Below are positions 26,683-36,095 of a stretch of 64,000 nt of DNA, one piece after another. Positions within the stretch are counted from its first letter, which is position 1. Each line of letters opens with the position of its first letter. The stretch is taken from contig CAWDGV010000003.1 in the NCBI GenBank assembly GCA_963801985.1, positions 248,001 through 312,000 on the forward strand. Reading direction: 5' to 3'. The notes beneath the pieces were generated by a model that searched no databases, was not told the DNA's origin, and saw nothing but the letters and a program-made list of their open reading frames with translations. Source of the stretch: JABDQZ01 sp963801985. Its GTDB lineage: Bacteria > Pseudomonadota > Gammaproteobacteria > Chromatiales > Chromatiaceae. A program made the translations under genes and the position numbers.

Positions 26683-27275
26683 CAGGAAGCACCTCCATCA
26701 ACACCAATCAGGATTTGTGTATCTGAAACATACTGGTGTGGTGGTACAACCAGGTTAGTTGGTGCAGGTACACCTGAATAAACACGGCCAGCCAGGTCAA
26801 AAGTTGAACCGTGACATGGACAGAAGAAACCACCTTTCCAGTCAGCACCCATGTCAGCTGCAGCAACTTCCGGACGGTAAGTCGGGGAGCATCCAAGGTG
26901 AGTACAGATACCAACAGCTATCATGTACTCCGGCTTGATTGAGCGGTGTGCATTTTTGCAATACTCAGGCTGCTGGGGAACATCAGAGGCAGGGTCGGCC
27001 AGTTGCCCGTCCAGAGAAGCCAGATCATTCAGATTAGCTTCGGTACGACGTACAACCCAGACGGGTTTGCCACGCCATTTAACACGCAGCATCTGTCCTG
27101 GTTCAAGTTTACTGATATCCGCTTCAGCTGGAGCACCGGCGGCTTTCGCCCTGGCACTTGGATTCCATGAAGCAAGAAAGGGAACGGCTGCAAAGCCTAC
27201 ACCGACAGCTCCAACTGCACTTGTAGCAGTTATAAGCATGCGGCGTCTTTTAAGATCAACGCCATTTGCGCTCAT
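26682..27275 (-). CDS. petA: ubiquinol-cytochrome c reductase, Rieske iron-sulfur subunit
   Basis: 197 residues. A twin-arginine-like start (LKRRRMLITATSAVGAVGVGFAAVP) gives a membrane anchor exported folded. The [2Fe-2S] ligands lie in CTHLGCSP and FFCPCHGSTFD. An insertion ADMGADWKGG precedes the second box. First gene of the petABC operon; a C-rich A+T-rich leader of about 190 bases lies upstream. Confidence 0.97.
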   Translation of the reverse strand: MSANGVDLKRRRMLITATSAVGAVGVGFAAVPFLASWNPSARAKAAGAPAEADISKLEPGQMLRVKWRGKPVWVVRRTEANLNDLASLDGQLADPASDVPQQPEYCKNAHRSIKPEYMIAVGICTHLGCSPTYRPEVAAADMGADWKGGFFCPCHGSTFDLAGRVYSGVPAPTNLVVPPHQYVSDTQILIGVDGGAS

Positions 27276-27312
27276 GAATTGACTCCCGATCGTGAAAAAA
27301 AGCCTGTTATTC

Positions 27313-27368
27313 CGGGTATAGCAACGCCTATATCAATCAGATAATAAGAATATTCTGAATTATACCCG
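27313..27368. repeat. separated inverted repeat upstream of petA
   Basis: CGGGTATA (27313-27320) and TATACCCG (27361-27368) are perfect complements 40 bases apart in the petA leader. On the minus strand the right copy includes TATAAT (27359-27364), which could be the -10 box of the petABC promoter. No good -35 box is seen. Confidence 0.35.
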
Positions 27369-27466
27369 ACAAAGTAGGGGGATTTTGCTTGATAGACGCT
27401 TTAACGTCAAGGCAGATAAAGAAGATATTTGGAAAAGGACAGCGCTTTGGCTACTCGCCATGCAGC

Positions 27467-27715
27467 CTATTCTTTGGTCAATTCAGGAGTTTCCAAAACC
27501 GAAACCATGTCTTCAAGCATATCCAGCACATCTTTAACGGCTTCGTTTTCGAGCGCAATCATCTCATCCACTTCCAGTTCAGGATCAAGACCGGCATCAA
27601 GATCGCCGTCTTCATCAATTACCAGCTCAAGTGGCACTGGATTGATCAGCTCCTGCATACCCTCGTCCTTGAGCGTCAAGCTTTTGAGCATGATTCCTCT
27701 TTTTTTACCCGACAT
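27467..27715 (-). CDS. small acidic protein of unknown function
   Basis: 82 residues with strong acidity in the middle (LVIDEDGDLDAGLDPELEVDEMIALENEAVKDVLDMLEDM) and no membrane segment or known motif. The start region SGKKRGIMLKSLTLKD is basic. It lies 47 bases downstream of the Nif3-like gene on the same strand. Codon use looks coding, but no homologue is recognised. Confidence 0.5.
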   Translation of the reverse strand: MSGKKRGIMLKSLTLKDEGMQELINPVPLELVIDEDGDLDAGLDPELEVDEMIALENEAVKDVLDMLEDMVSVLETPELTKE

Positions 27716-27762
27716 GAAGATTTCCTGCTAATGAATGTCGCATAGTCCTGATAGTGACTTTT

Positions 27763-28527
27763 TCACACTGGGTTGGAAATTTCAATAAACTCATGGCTGA
27801 TAGCAAATTTTTCAGCAAGTAACTGTCCAAGTGCCTGCACACCATAACGCTCCGTGGCATGATGACCCGCCGCAAAATAGTGGATGCCCAGCTCGCGGGC
27901 CGCATGCGTCGTATTTTCAGATATTTCTCCGGAAATAAATGCCTGTAGCCCCAGTTTGGCAGCCTGTTCAATATACGATTGCGCCGCACCAGTACACCAG
28001 CCTATTTTTCTGAATTCAATTGGACCGCCTGGAATATGCAGCGGATCACGTCCTAAAGCGCCCGACAAAGCCTGCGACAGCGAGCAGGCATTTTCGGCAC
28101 CAGGTAATTCCACCTGCCATAACAATGCGTCATTTTCATCGACAGGCCGGGCATTTTGCCAGCGCATCCTTTTAGCCAATTGCGCATTGTTGCCGACAAC
28201 CAGGTGTGCATCCAGCGGCAGATGGTAAGCAACAAGGTTAATGTTATTTTCAATCAGGGCACGAATACGTCTACCCTTCATACCGGTAACGGGTTGCGGC
28301 TCACCTTTCCAGAAATAGCCATGATGAACCAGCAGAATGTCAGCATTCTGCTCAGCGGCTGCTTCAATAGCAGCCAGGCTTGCAGTGACCGCAGAAACGA
28401 CATGTTTTACTTCAGACTTAGCCTCGATCTGTAAACCATTCGGGCAATAATCATTAAAGTGACCTGCATCCAGGTACTCATTACAAAAACTTGTTATTTC
28501 CTTTAATGCCACCATATTGACGCTCAA
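27763..28527 (-). CDS. Nif3-like dinuclear metal centre protein (YbgI/DUF34)
   Basis: 254 residues. The family start ITSFCNEYLDAGHFNDYCPNGLQIE is clear, followed by LLVHHGYFWKG (metal-binding His pair), LVAYHLPLDAH and the C-terminal HYFAAGHHATERYGVQALGQ. Members form hexameric rings with two metals per subunit. Links to GTP cyclohydrolase-like or folate-related chemistry have been proposed for the family, but no role is settled. It diverges from degS. Confidence 0.92.
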   Translation of the reverse strand: MSVNMVALKEITSFCNEYLDAGHFNDYCPNGLQIEAKSEVKHVVSAVTASLAAIEAAAEQNADILLVHHGYFWKGEPQPVTGMKGRRIRALIENNINLVAYHLPLDAHLVVGNNAQLAKRMRWQNARPVDENDALLWQVELPGAENACSLSQALSGALGRDPLHIPGGPIEFRKIGWCTGAAQSYIEQAAKLGLQAFISGEISENTTHAARELGIHYFAAGHHATERYGVQALGQLLAEKFAISHEFIEISNPV

Positions 28528-28579
28528 AGTGATAAAATCACTGCCAAAATTCCCAGTAACATCTTAGGCAAAAGCTTCC

Positions 28580-29734
28580 ATGAAAATCCAGCGATTCTTT
28601 ACATTTCTGACAACCTCGATTGTTGCCGGACTGGCAGCAGCCTTTGTTATCCTCGTTTTGAACCCAGACCTGCTGCAGGAAAAAAACCTGGAAATCACTG
28701 AAGCAGCTGCTTTGCCTGCCTCAGCTATCCAACAGGGACCGCTTTCCTATGCGGAAGCCGTTGCCAAGGCAGCACCATCTGTTGTTAACATCTATACAAC
28801 CAAAATCACGACTGAACGTGTCACCCCGATTTTCAGTGACCCGTTTATTCAGCAATTTTTTGGTGACACCTTAACCCAGACACGTCAAAAACGAGAAAAT
28901 AGCCTGGGATCCGGCGTTATCGTCGACAAGAAAGGCTACATCCTGACCAACCATCATGTTATCGAAGGCGCCGACCAGATACGCGTGGTTCTGGCCAGCG
29001 GCCAGACCTTGCAGGCAGACATTATCGGGGTCGACAAAGATACCGACCTTGCCGTGTTAAAAGTCGATCATTACATCCTGCCCGCGATCAGCTTTGCCCG
29101 GTCCAAGCATTTAAGGGTCGGCGATGTTGTCCTCGCTATCGGCAATCCTTTTGGTGTGGGACAGACCGTCACGCAAGGCATTATCAGTGCCACTGGCCGC
29201 AGCCAGCTGGGAATTAACACCTTCGAAAACTTTATTCAGACAGATGCTGCCATCAACCCGGGAAATTCAGGTGGCGCCCTGATAAACGCCCAGGGCGACC
29301 TGATTGGTATCAGCACTGCAATTTTTTCAAAAACAGGCGGATCTCATGGTATTGGTTTTGCCATACCAGCTGACCTTGCCCGCGGCGTAATGAATCAACT
29401 GGTCGAAACCGGCCATGTTTCACGTGGCTGGCTGGGTATCGCCGGCCAGGATATTACGCCTCAGCTGGCCGAGGCCTATGCCCTGCAGGAAAATACCGGC
29501 ATTTTGATTTCAGGAATCCTGGAAGACGGGGCCGCAGACCAGGCTGGACTGCAGCTGGGGGATATCATCACGCAAATTGATGAAACCGAGATAAGTTCAG
29601 CTTTCGAAATTCTCAACCTCGTTGCCACCAAGAAACCCGGCACTTTGATCAGGATTTTTGCACGCAGGGGCTCAGAGTACCTGGAACTGACTGCACAGGT
29701 CCAGGAAAGACCGTCTAACGCCGGCTCACGCTAA
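28580..29734 (+). CDS. degS: Do-family periplasmic serine endoprotease (DegS/AlgW type)
   Basis: 384 residues: one N-terminal membrane anchor (TTSIVAGLAAAFVILVL), the catalytic triad His in LTNHHVIEGAD, Asp in DKDTDLAVLKV and Ser in INPGNSGGALINA, and one PDZ domain (about 285-375; GWLGIAGQDI, AGLQLGDIITQIDE). Anchor plus single PDZ is the DegS/AlgW layout, which cuts anti-sigma factor RseA/MucA when outer-membrane proteins misfold. It lies alone, with a small hairpin after it. Confidence 0.93.
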   Translation: MKIQRFFTFLTTSIVAGLAAAFVILVLNPDLLQEKNLEITEAAALPASAIQQGPLSYAEAVAKAAPSVVNIYTTKITTERVTPIFSDPFIQQFFGDTLTQTRQKRENSLGSGVIVDKKGYILTNHHVIEGADQIRVVLASGQTLQADIIGVDKDTDLAVLKVDHYILPAISFARSKHLRVGDVVLAIGNPFGVGQTVTQGIISATGRSQLGINTFENFIQTDAAINPGNSGGALINAQGDLIGISTAIFSKTGGSHGIGFAIPADLARGVMNQLVETGHVSRGWLGIAGQDITPQLAEAYALQENTGILISGILEDGAADQAGLQLGDIITQIDETEISSAFEILNLVATKKPGTLIRIFARRGSEYLELTAQVQERPSNAGSR

Positions 29735-29758
29735 TAGCAGCACAGCAAGCAAAGCTCG

Positions 29759-29777
29759 CTGAGCCGGAATGGCTCAG
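29759..29777 (+). other. short perfect hairpin after degS
   Basis: CTGAGCC-GGAAT-GGCTCAG begins 24 bases after the degS stop. No T-run follows, so termination would need Rho or another factor. It lies between two convergent genes. Confidence 0.5.
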
Positions 29778-29792
29778 TCACTCTGCAAGAAG

Positions 29793-29984
29793 TTATATCC
29801 AGAAGAATGCTGCAATCAGCAACATTCCAACAACCAGCGCCTGTACAATAACTTCGGCCTCCATGAGTGGGAAAGCATGCGCTTCATCATATTTCCCGCC
29901 TCTGGCCATTGACACGCCACCTGCCACCAGGATTCCGAGTGAAACCAGTGTAGCAACAACAATAAAAAATCCAATTCCTGTCAT
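29793..29984 (-). CDS. small two-helix membrane protein, HIG1-like pattern
   Basis: 63 residues with two membrane helices (IGFFIVVATLVSLGILVAGG and VIVQALVVGMLLIAAFFWI) around the loop SMARGGKYDEAHAFPLMEAE. The MARGG plus two-helix pattern resembles HIG1/twin-transmembrane proteins associated with respiratory complexes. The similarity is by eye and weak. Convergent with degS. Confidence 0.6.
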   Translation of the reverse strand: MTGIGFFIVVATLVSLGILVAGGVSMARGGKYDEAHAFPLMEAEVIVQALVVGMLLIAAFFWI

Positions 29985-30085
29985 TTCGAACCCTCCTCTG
30001 TAGTTTAAAAACCACGAACCAAGTTCTACTTACACTTTTAGGTATAGTTACCGTCAGTAAGTTTGTCAATTTTAGCCGGACAAGA

Positions 30086-31174
30086 CTAAACCAGCTTTGC
30101 CAGCGCATTTAGCAAGAGTGAATTTTCCTGAGCTGTGCCAATGGTGATCCTGAGGCAGTCGTCCAGCGCCGGCGCAGAGCCGCTTAGCAATTTAATTAAA
30201 ATCCCCTCATTTCGCAAAGCAGCATGAATTCCGGGCGCATGCCCTGCCGGGGTTTTGACAAGAATAAAGTTTGCATCTGACGGATAAACCCGGAGGCCAG
30301 GCATCTGCTGCAACGCCTCAAACACGACCGCACGCTGCTGCCTTATATCAGCAGTTTGTGCATCAAACACTGACTTGTGCCGCAATGCAAAATCCGCACT
30401 TTTCTGGGTTAGGGTATTGATGTTATAGGGCAGACGCAGTTTCTCAAACTCATCCAGCCAGCTGGATGGACCGGCCAGAAAACCCAGGCGCAGTCCGGCC
30501 AGACCCATTTTTGACACGGTGCGCATCACCACCAGGTGGTCATACTCCCCAAGCACGGACATAAAAGAGGAATCCGTGAATGGCGCATAGGCCTCATCAA
30601 TCACGACCAGACCCGGTGCCGCTTCGATGACCTTCCTGACATCATCTTCAGCATACAGGTTACCTGTTGGATTATTAGGATAGGCCAGAAAAACCACTGC
30701 CGGCTGATACTGTTCCATTGCTTCCAGCATAGCGGGCAGATCAAGGGAAAAGTCATCCTGCACCAGTGGTACACCGATATATTTCATGCCACAGAAGGTG
30801 GCAATCATGCGGTACATGACAAATCCGGGATCAGCTGACAGGATTACACGTCCGGATCCGGATAAAGCCATCGCAATGATCTGGATAATTTCGTCTGAAC
30901 CATTGCCAAGTAATACCGACATATTTTCAGGAATATCCATTGCCTCATGCAGACGCTGTTTCAGCTTGCCCCCTGCAGGGTCGGGATATCGGTTAACATC
31001 AGTAGCTGATAGCAAAGCCGCCCAGTCGGCACGCAATTTCTCCGGCCAGACATACGGATTTTCCATTGCATCCAGTTTAATCAAGCCACTGGCATCTGGC
31101 ACATGATAGGCTGACAGGTCCCTGATCTCCTGCCGGACCCAGTGCCTGGCATCTTTGCTGCTGTGGTTATCCAT
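30086..31174 (-). CDS. hisC: histidinol-phosphate aminotransferase
   Basis: 362 residues, PLP-dependent fold type I. It converts imidazole acetol phosphate to histidinol phosphate. Visible are LDAMENPYVWP, GNGSDEIIQ, YPNNPTGNLY, VIDEAYAPF and the PLP-lysine region TVSKMGLAGLRLGFLAG. The ATG start is supported by the normal N-terminus. It is the last gene of the block mla-murA-hisG-hisD-hisC, with a 172-base gap after hisD. Confidence 0.95.
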   Translation of the reverse strand: MDNHSSKDARHWVRQEIRDLSAYHVPDASGLIKLDAMENPYVWPEKLRADWAALLSATDVNRYPDPAGGKLKQRLHEAMDIPENMSVLLGNGSDEIIQIIAMALSGSGRVILSADPGFVMYRMIATFCGMKYIGVPLVQDDFSLDLPAMLEAMEQYQPAVVFLAYPNNPTGNLYAEDDVRKVIEAAPGLVVIDEAYAPFTDSSFMSVLGEYDHLVVMRTVSKMGLAGLRLGFLAGPSSWLDEFEKLRLPYNINTLTQKSADFALRHKSVFDAQTADIRQQRAVVFEALQQMPGLRVYPSDANFILVKTPAGHAPGIHAALRNEGILIKLLSGSAPALDDCLRITIGTAQENSLLLNALAKLV

Positions 31175-31346
31175 ATGACTCCATTACTCGCAATTGCCGC
31201 AGGGCAGCTATAAATAAATCGCCTTTAGGTATTTCTACAAGAAGTGCCTGCAGCAAGGATGCAGCAGTCAAGCCCCCATGGATGGGTTAACGGCGTCTTC
31301 TGGAAGAAAAACCTGAAGCCGATCAGTTTGAATAATTAAAAACGAA

Positions 31347-32648
31347 TCAATCTTTCAGGCGATACTCTGCCGAACGCGCATGCGCAGTAAGACCTTCACC
31401 CCTGGCCAGTACCGATGCGGTTTCACCCAGCGTCTGGGCACCCTGCTCTGAAACCATGATCAGACTGGAGCGCTTCTGAAAATCATAAACACCCAGTGGT
31501 GATGAGAAACGTGCAGTTCGCGAAGTCGGCAAGACATGATTAGGTCCTGCACAATAATCACCTAGTGGCTCCGAGGTATGGCGCCCCATAAAGATAGCTC
31601 CGGCATGCTTGATTTTATCAACATACTCAGCAGGATTATCCAGAGATAACTCCAGATGCTCAGGTGCTATGTAATTTGCCACTTCCGCTGCTTCCTCAAG
31701 GTCTCTCACCTTGACCAAAGCACCACGCGCTTTTAAAGCGGTCGCGATAATGTCCTTACGCTCCATCTCTTCAAGCAGACGCTCAATGCTGGCTTCCACC
31801 TGTTGCAGAAAATCTTCATCCGGACAGAGCAAGATAGATTGCGCATCCTCATCATGTTCAGCCTGGGAAAACAGATCCATCGCTATCCAGTCCGGATCGG
31901 TTTTGCCATCACAGATAATCAGGATTTCCGAAGGTCCGGCTACCATATCGATACCCACCTGGCCGAACACGGCCCGCTTGGCTGTAGCGACATAAATATT
32001 ACCTGGCCCCACGACCTTGTCGACAGCGGGTACACTTTCAGTACCATAAGCCAGCGCAGCTACCGCTTGCGCCCCACCGACCGCAAACACAGTGTCTACA
32101 CTGGAAATCCAGGCCGCCGCCAGTACCAGCTGATTGGTCTCGCCACCCGGAGTTGGCACTACCATGATCAGTTCTTCCACACCCGCCACCTTGGCCGGGA
32201 TCGCATTCATCAGGACAGATGACGGATAGGCTGCCTTGCCGCCTGGCACATAGAGCCCCACCTTATCCAGGGGCGTAATTTTCTGCCCCAGCATGGTGCC
32301 ATCAGACTCGGTGTATTCCCAGGATGCCATTTTCTGGTGTTCTGCATAGCTTTTAACGCGGTCGGCGGCATGCTGCAAAGCCTTCTGCTTGTCGGCATCA
32401 AGGCTCTCCCAGGCTTGCTGCAATGCGGCGCTGGGAATTTGCAGATCAGCAACGCTTTCGGCCTGCCAACCATCAAATCGATTGGTAAATTCCAGCAGGG
32501 CCTTATCACCATCCTGTCGGATATGGCGGATAATGTCGTTGACCGTCTCATTGACAGAGGCATCGGAAACGGAATCCCAGGCCAGCAACTCATCCAGTTG
32601 CCCAAAAAAAGCATCATTAGAGGTATTGAGTCGGGTTATTTCAGCCAT
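31347..32648 (-). CDS. hisD: histidinol dehydrogenase
   Basis: 433 residues. It oxidises histidinol to histidine in two NAD+-dependent steps. Visible are YVPGGKAAYPSSVLMNAIPA, VAGPSEILIICDG, the zinc/catalytic region FSQAEHDEDAQSILL and AGPNHVLPTSRTARFSSPL. The frame is open from 32693, which would overlap hisG; the ATG at 32648 begins the conserved MAEITRLNTS and leaves seven bases to the hisG stop. Confidence 0.96.
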   Translation of the reverse strand: MAEITRLNTSNDAFFGQLDELLAWDSVSDASVNETVNDIIRHIRQDGDKALLEFTNRFDGWQAESVADLQIPSAALQQAWESLDADKQKALQHAADRVKSYAEHQKMASWEYTESDGTMLGQKITPLDKVGLYVPGGKAAYPSSVLMNAIPAKVAGVEELIMVVPTPGGETNQLVLAAAWISSVDTVFAVGGAQAVAALAYGTESVPAVDKVVGPGNIYVATAKRAVFGQVGIDMVAGPSEILIICDGKTDPDWIAMDLFSQAEHDEDAQSILLCPDEDFLQQVEASIERLLEEMERKDIIATALKARGALVKVRDLEEAAEVANYIAPEHLELSLDNPAEYVDKIKHAGAIFMGRHTSEPLGDYCAGPNHVLPTSRTARFSSPLGVYDFQKRSSLIMVSEQGAQTLGETASVLARGEGLTAHARSAEYRLKD

Positions 32649-32655
32649 AGTCAGC

Positions 32656-33300
32656 TCACTTTTTATTCGCAACGGCAGTTTCAAGAATATCAATCAACGA
32701 CTTGATCGTGGCATGCTTGGTTTTCCATGAAGCACGGTTAACGACGAGCCGTGAACTGATATCCGAAATATGTTCCAGAGGCACGAGGCCATTGGCCTTG
32801 AGAGTATTACCTGATTCAACCAGGTCGACGATCAGGTCGGACAGGCCAACAATCGGAGCCAGCTCCATCGAACCATACAACTTGATGATATCAACCTGCT
32901 GGCCTTTGGACGCAAAATGCTGGCGGGCTGAGTTAACATATTTTGTAGCAATTCGCAGACGATCACCCTGCAATGAACTGTCAGGCTTGCCGGCAACCAT
33001 CATGCGGCACTTGGCAATGTTCAGGTCAAGTGGTTCATAGATGCCTTCGCCACCATGTTCGATCAGCACATCCTTGCCAGCCACTCCGATATCAGCAGCC
33101 CCCCACTGTACGTAGGTAGGTACATCGGTAGCACGAATAATGACCAGCTTGATCAACTCGTGATTGGTATCAAGAATCAGCTTGCGGCTGGTTTCAGGAT
33201 CATCCAGCGCTTCAATGCCGGCATGCGCCAGCAAAGGTAAAGTTTCTTTGAATATCCGCCCCTTGGAGAGCGCAATAGTGATTGGTGCTTCAAATTTCAT
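32656..33300 (-). CDS. hisG: ATP phosphoribosyltransferase, short form
   Basis: 214 residues, first enzyme of histidine synthesis. The family motifs ITIALSKGRIFKETLPLL, AADIGVAGKDVL and the PRPP-binding GLSDLIVDLVESGNTLKANGL are present. The protein ends about 80 residues before long-form enzymes and has no regulatory C-terminal domain, so it is HisG(S), which needs the HisRS-like HisZ as partner. hisZ is not in this window. Confidence 0.95.
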   Translation of the reverse strand: MKFEAPITIALSKGRIFKETLPLLAHAGIEALDDPETSRKLILDTNHELIKLVIIRATDVPTYVQWGAADIGVAGKDVLIEHGGEGIYEPLDLNIAKCRMMVAGKPDSSLQGDRLRIATKYVNSARQHFASKGQQVDIIKLYGSMELAPIVGLSDLIVDLVESGNTLKANGLVPLEHISDISSRLVVNRASWKTKHATIKSLIDILETAVANKK

Positions 33301-33330
33301 AACATTTTAATTTCAAAAAACAATGAAACT

Positions 33331-34590
33331 TCAGCCGGGTTTGCGTTTGATTAACGCGCCCAGGCCAGAAAATTTATCCTCAATATCCTGATAGCCACGG
33401 TCAATATGATAGATACGATTGACCTCTGTATCACCCTCGGCAACCAGCCCAGCCAAAACCAGGCTGGCAGAGGCGCGTAAATCCGTTGCCATCACAGGTG
33501 CACCGGTCAGTTTATCCTTCCCGCAACAGATCGCCGTGTTGCCTTCCAGCTTGATATCTGCCCCCATACGCTGCAACTCCTGGACATGCATAAAGCGATT
33601 TTCAAAAACCGTCTCTGTAATCACACCCACACCCTCTGCAATACTGTTCATGGCAGTAAACTGGGCCTGCATGTCTGTTGGGAAGGCCGGGTAAGGCGCT
33701 GTATGGATATTGACCGCTTTTGGCTTTTGCCCGTGCATATCCAGTGAAATCCAGTCGCCACCCAACTCGATTTCTGCACCAGCCTCCCTGAGTTTTGCCA
33801 ACACCGCATCGAGAATTGTTGGATCGGTATCCCTGACCCTGATCTTGCCCCGGGTCATGGCAGCAGCCACCAGAAAGGTTCCGGTTTCAATGCGATCAGG
33901 TAAAACGTTGTAATGTGCACCGCGCAGGGATTCAACACCCACAATACGAATCACATCACTACCGGCACCTTCAACCTTTGCCCCCATGGCATTAAGGTAA
34001 TGGGCCAGATCGACAACCTCGGGTTCACGTGCAGCATTCTCGATCAGCGTCTCACCATCGGCCAACACCGCAGCCATCATCAGGTTTTCTGTTCCGGTTA
34101 CTGTAACCAGGTCCATTACCAGGCGGGCTCCCTGCAGACGTTTACAACGGGCACGGATATAACCGTTTTCAACATTTATGTCTGCTCCCATCGCACGCAA
34201 CCCATCAATGTGCAGGTTAACCGGGCGCGAACCGATGGCACAACCGCCTGGAAGGGAAACATTGGCTTCACCAAAGCGGGCAAGTAAAGGGCCCAACACA
34301 AGAATCGAGGCACGCATGGTGCGAACAAGTTCGTAAGGCGCTGTAAACTGCTTAACCGAATCAGCATTGACTTCCACATTGAGTTTTTCATCGAGCGTGA
34401 TCTGCACACCGAGGCGACCCAGCAATTCCATGGTCGTGGTAATGTCATGCAGATGCGGCACATTGCCAATCACTGACGAACCTTCGCCCAGTAATGTTGC
34501 AGCGAGAATAGGTAACGCAGCATTTTTTGCGCCGGAAACACGCACATCCCCGGATAAAACGGGGCCACCAGTAATGATCAGCTTGTCCAT
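33331..34590 (-). CDS. murA: UDP-N-acetylglucosamine 1-carboxyvinyltransferase
   Basis: 419 residues. It transfers enolpyruvate to UDP-GlcNAc in the first committed peptidoglycan step. The N-terminus MDKLIITGGPVLSGDVRVSGAK and AALPILAATLL are typical, and the catalytic, fosfomycin-sensitive Cys lies in LPGGCAIGSRPVN (about residue 116). The catalytic Asp region ATDLRASASLVLAGL is present. It lies between mlaB and hisG; the bolA-like ibaG gene often found before murA is absent. Confidence 0.97.
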   Translation of the reverse strand: MDKLIITGGPVLSGDVRVSGAKNAALPILAATLLGEGSSVIGNVPHLHDITTTMELLGRLGVQITLDEKLNVEVNADSVKQFTAPYELVRTMRASILVLGPLLARFGEANVSLPGGCAIGSRPVNLHIDGLRAMGADINVENGYIRARCKRLQGARLVMDLVTVTGTENLMMAAVLADGETLIENAAREPEVVDLAHYLNAMGAKVEGAGSDVIRIVGVESLRGAHYNVLPDRIETGTFLVAAAMTRGKIRVRDTDPTILDAVLAKLREAGAEIELGGDWISLDMHGQKPKAVNIHTAPYPAFPTDMQAQFTAMNSIAEGVGVITETVFENRFMHVQELQRMGADIKLEGNTAICCGKDKLTGAPVMATDLRASASLVLAGLVAEGDTEVNRIYHIDRGYQDIEDKFSGLGALIKRKPG

Positions 34591-34672
34591 GAATTGAAAG
34601 TTCGAATGTAGAAAACGGCGCTATCTTACCCGATTACACCTAATTTTACGTAATTTCGATTAAAATTGATGT

Positions 34673-34963
34673 TTACCCGTGTAGCAGATGCTCGACATTA
34701 CTCATGCGGGCCAGGTCCAGCAATTGCTGTGGAATGCCAGAAAAACTGATTTTCCTGTTTTGTTTACGTGCATATGCGAGAAGCTCCAGAAGCAATCCCA
34801 GACCAGCACTGTTACTGCGTTCCAGGCTGGAAAAATCCAGTGTAAGGTCGCCACTACTTCCGCCAAGCTGCAGTATCTGGCTCATGAGAGGTGTAACCGT
34901 CGAGAAATCCAGCACACCTGTCACCCTGAAATGTCCCGCATCAATCTGTTCAACCTGTGCCAT
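34673..34963 (-). CDS. mlaB: phospholipid ABC transporter STAS subunit
   Basis: 96 residues, a STAS domain (VTGVLDFSTVTPLM, LTLDFSSLERSNSAGLGLLLELLAY). In the Mla complex this protein binds the ATPase MlaF and is needed for its assembly. The Ser-Asn-Ser-Ala loop matches the anti-sigma-factor-antagonist fold. GTG at 34966 is possible, but the ATG at 34963 has AAGG at better spacing. Directly downstream of mlaC. Confidence 0.87.
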   Translation of the reverse strand: MAQVEQIDAGHFRVTGVLDFSTVTPLMSQILQLGGSSGDLTLDFSSLERSNSAGLGLLLELLAYARKQNRKISFSGIPQQLLDLARMSNVEHLLHG

Positions 34964-34966
34964 CAC

Positions 34967-35581
34967 TTAACCTTTATTTTGATCGGCCAGTTGCTGAATC
35001 AGCCCATCGATACCCTGGCGACGTATCTGGCCGGAAAAAGAAGTACGATAATTGGAGACCAGACTAATGCCATCAATGACGACATCATAAACCATCCAGA
35101 CATCCTTGTTGAATATCAGCCGATAATCAACCGGAATTTCGGGGCCACCAGCACCTTCCTTCACCCGTGTCTGCACAGTAACCCTGTCCTTGTCATCTGT
35201 TGTACGAACCGGTAAATAGACAATTTCCTGACCAGAATAATTGAGCAACGCCACACCGTAAGTTCTGATCAACAGCTCACGGAACTGGGTAATCAGCCTG
35301 GATTTTTGCTCTTCAGTGGCACGGCGCCAGTATTTGCCCATCGCGGACTGGGTCATTCGGGTAAAATCAAAATGCGGCAGCACATGAACACTGACCAACG
35401 CATAAATACCGGATTGGTCTTTATTCAGGGCTTCCTTGTGGATTATCACTTCCTTCAGCACGGTGTCGGCGGTTTGCCGCACCAGCTGCAGGGGGTCCTG
35501 ATGGTTCTCGTCCTTATGCGCGTAAGCATACTGTGCACCCAACAGGAGCAAAACAGCGATGATAAGTTTTCTTGACAGCAT
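34967..35581 (-). CDS. mlaC: periplasmic phospholipid-binding protein
   Basis: About 204 residues: signal peptide (MLSRKLIIAVLLLLGAQYAYAH), then the Tol_Tol_Ttg2/MlaC fold with VHVLPHFDFTRMTQSAMGKYWR, RELLIRTYGVALLNYSG and WMVYDVVIDGISLVSNYRTSF. MlaC ferries phospholipid between the outer-membrane MlaA and the inner-membrane MlaFEDB. GTG at 35590 is an alternative start; the ATG at 35581 has GGTGAG just upstream. Confidence 0.93.
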   Translation of the reverse strand: MLSRKLIIAVLLLLGAQYAYAHKDENHQDPLQLVRQTADTVLKEVIIHKEALNKDQSGIYALVSVHVLPHFDFTRMTQSAMGKYWRRATEEQKSRLITQFRELLIRTYGVALLNYSGQEIVYLPVRTTDDKDRVTVQTRVKEGAGGPEIPVDYRLIFNKDVWMVYDVVIDGISLVSNYRTSFSGQIRRQGIDGLIQQLADQNKG

Positions 35582-35616
35582 TTTGCTCACCGGCCCGGTA
35601 TATTATTCAGACTGAT

Positions 35617-36093
35617 CTATTCAGTTCCAGAACCTTCCTGGGCCTTACTGAACAGGAACTGACCAATAACCTCTTCCAGTACCAGTGCAGATTGGGTCAG
35701 TTGCAGTCTGCTGCCTTCCTTGAGGTAAATATCACTACCCCCGGCATCCAGTCCAATATACTGCTCACCCAGCAAACCCGCAGTGAATATCTTGGCAAAA
35801 GTATCATCAGGAATCTGATCATACTGTTGATCAATGGTTAGAGTGACAACTGCCTCGAAAGTTTCCTTGTCAAACGCGACATTCGTCACACGGCCAATAT
35901 TGACTCCCGCCATGGTTACCGGCGCCTTGACCCTGATACCACCTATATTGTCGAAACGTGCTTCAACGTTGTAGCCATCACTTGACGAAACTGCACTGAG
36001 ATTGCTGACCTGCAGGGCCAGGAAAAACAGGGCGACGATGCCAATGGCCACAAAACCACCTACCAGTATTTCCAGATTTCTCTGTTGAGTCAT
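35617..36093 (-). CDS. mlaD: MCE-domain phospholipid transporter subunit
   Basis: 158 residues: one N-terminal membrane helix (ILVGGFVAIGIVALFFLALQV) and one MCE domain (YNVEARFDNIGGIRVKAPVTMAGVNIGRV, GLLGEQYIGLDAGG). MlaD forms a hexameric ring in the periplasm above the permease and hands lipid to MlaC. Between mlaE (2 bases) and mlaC. Confidence 0.95.
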   Translation of the reverse strand: MTQQRNLEILVGGFVAIGIVALFFLALQVSNLSAVSSSDGYNVEARFDNIGGIRVKAPVTMAGVNIGRVTNVAFDKETFEAVVTLTIDQQYDQIPDDTFAKIFTAGLLGEQYIGLDAGGSDIYLKEGSRLQLTQSALVLEEVIGQFLFSKAQEGSGTE

Positions 36094-36095
36094 AA

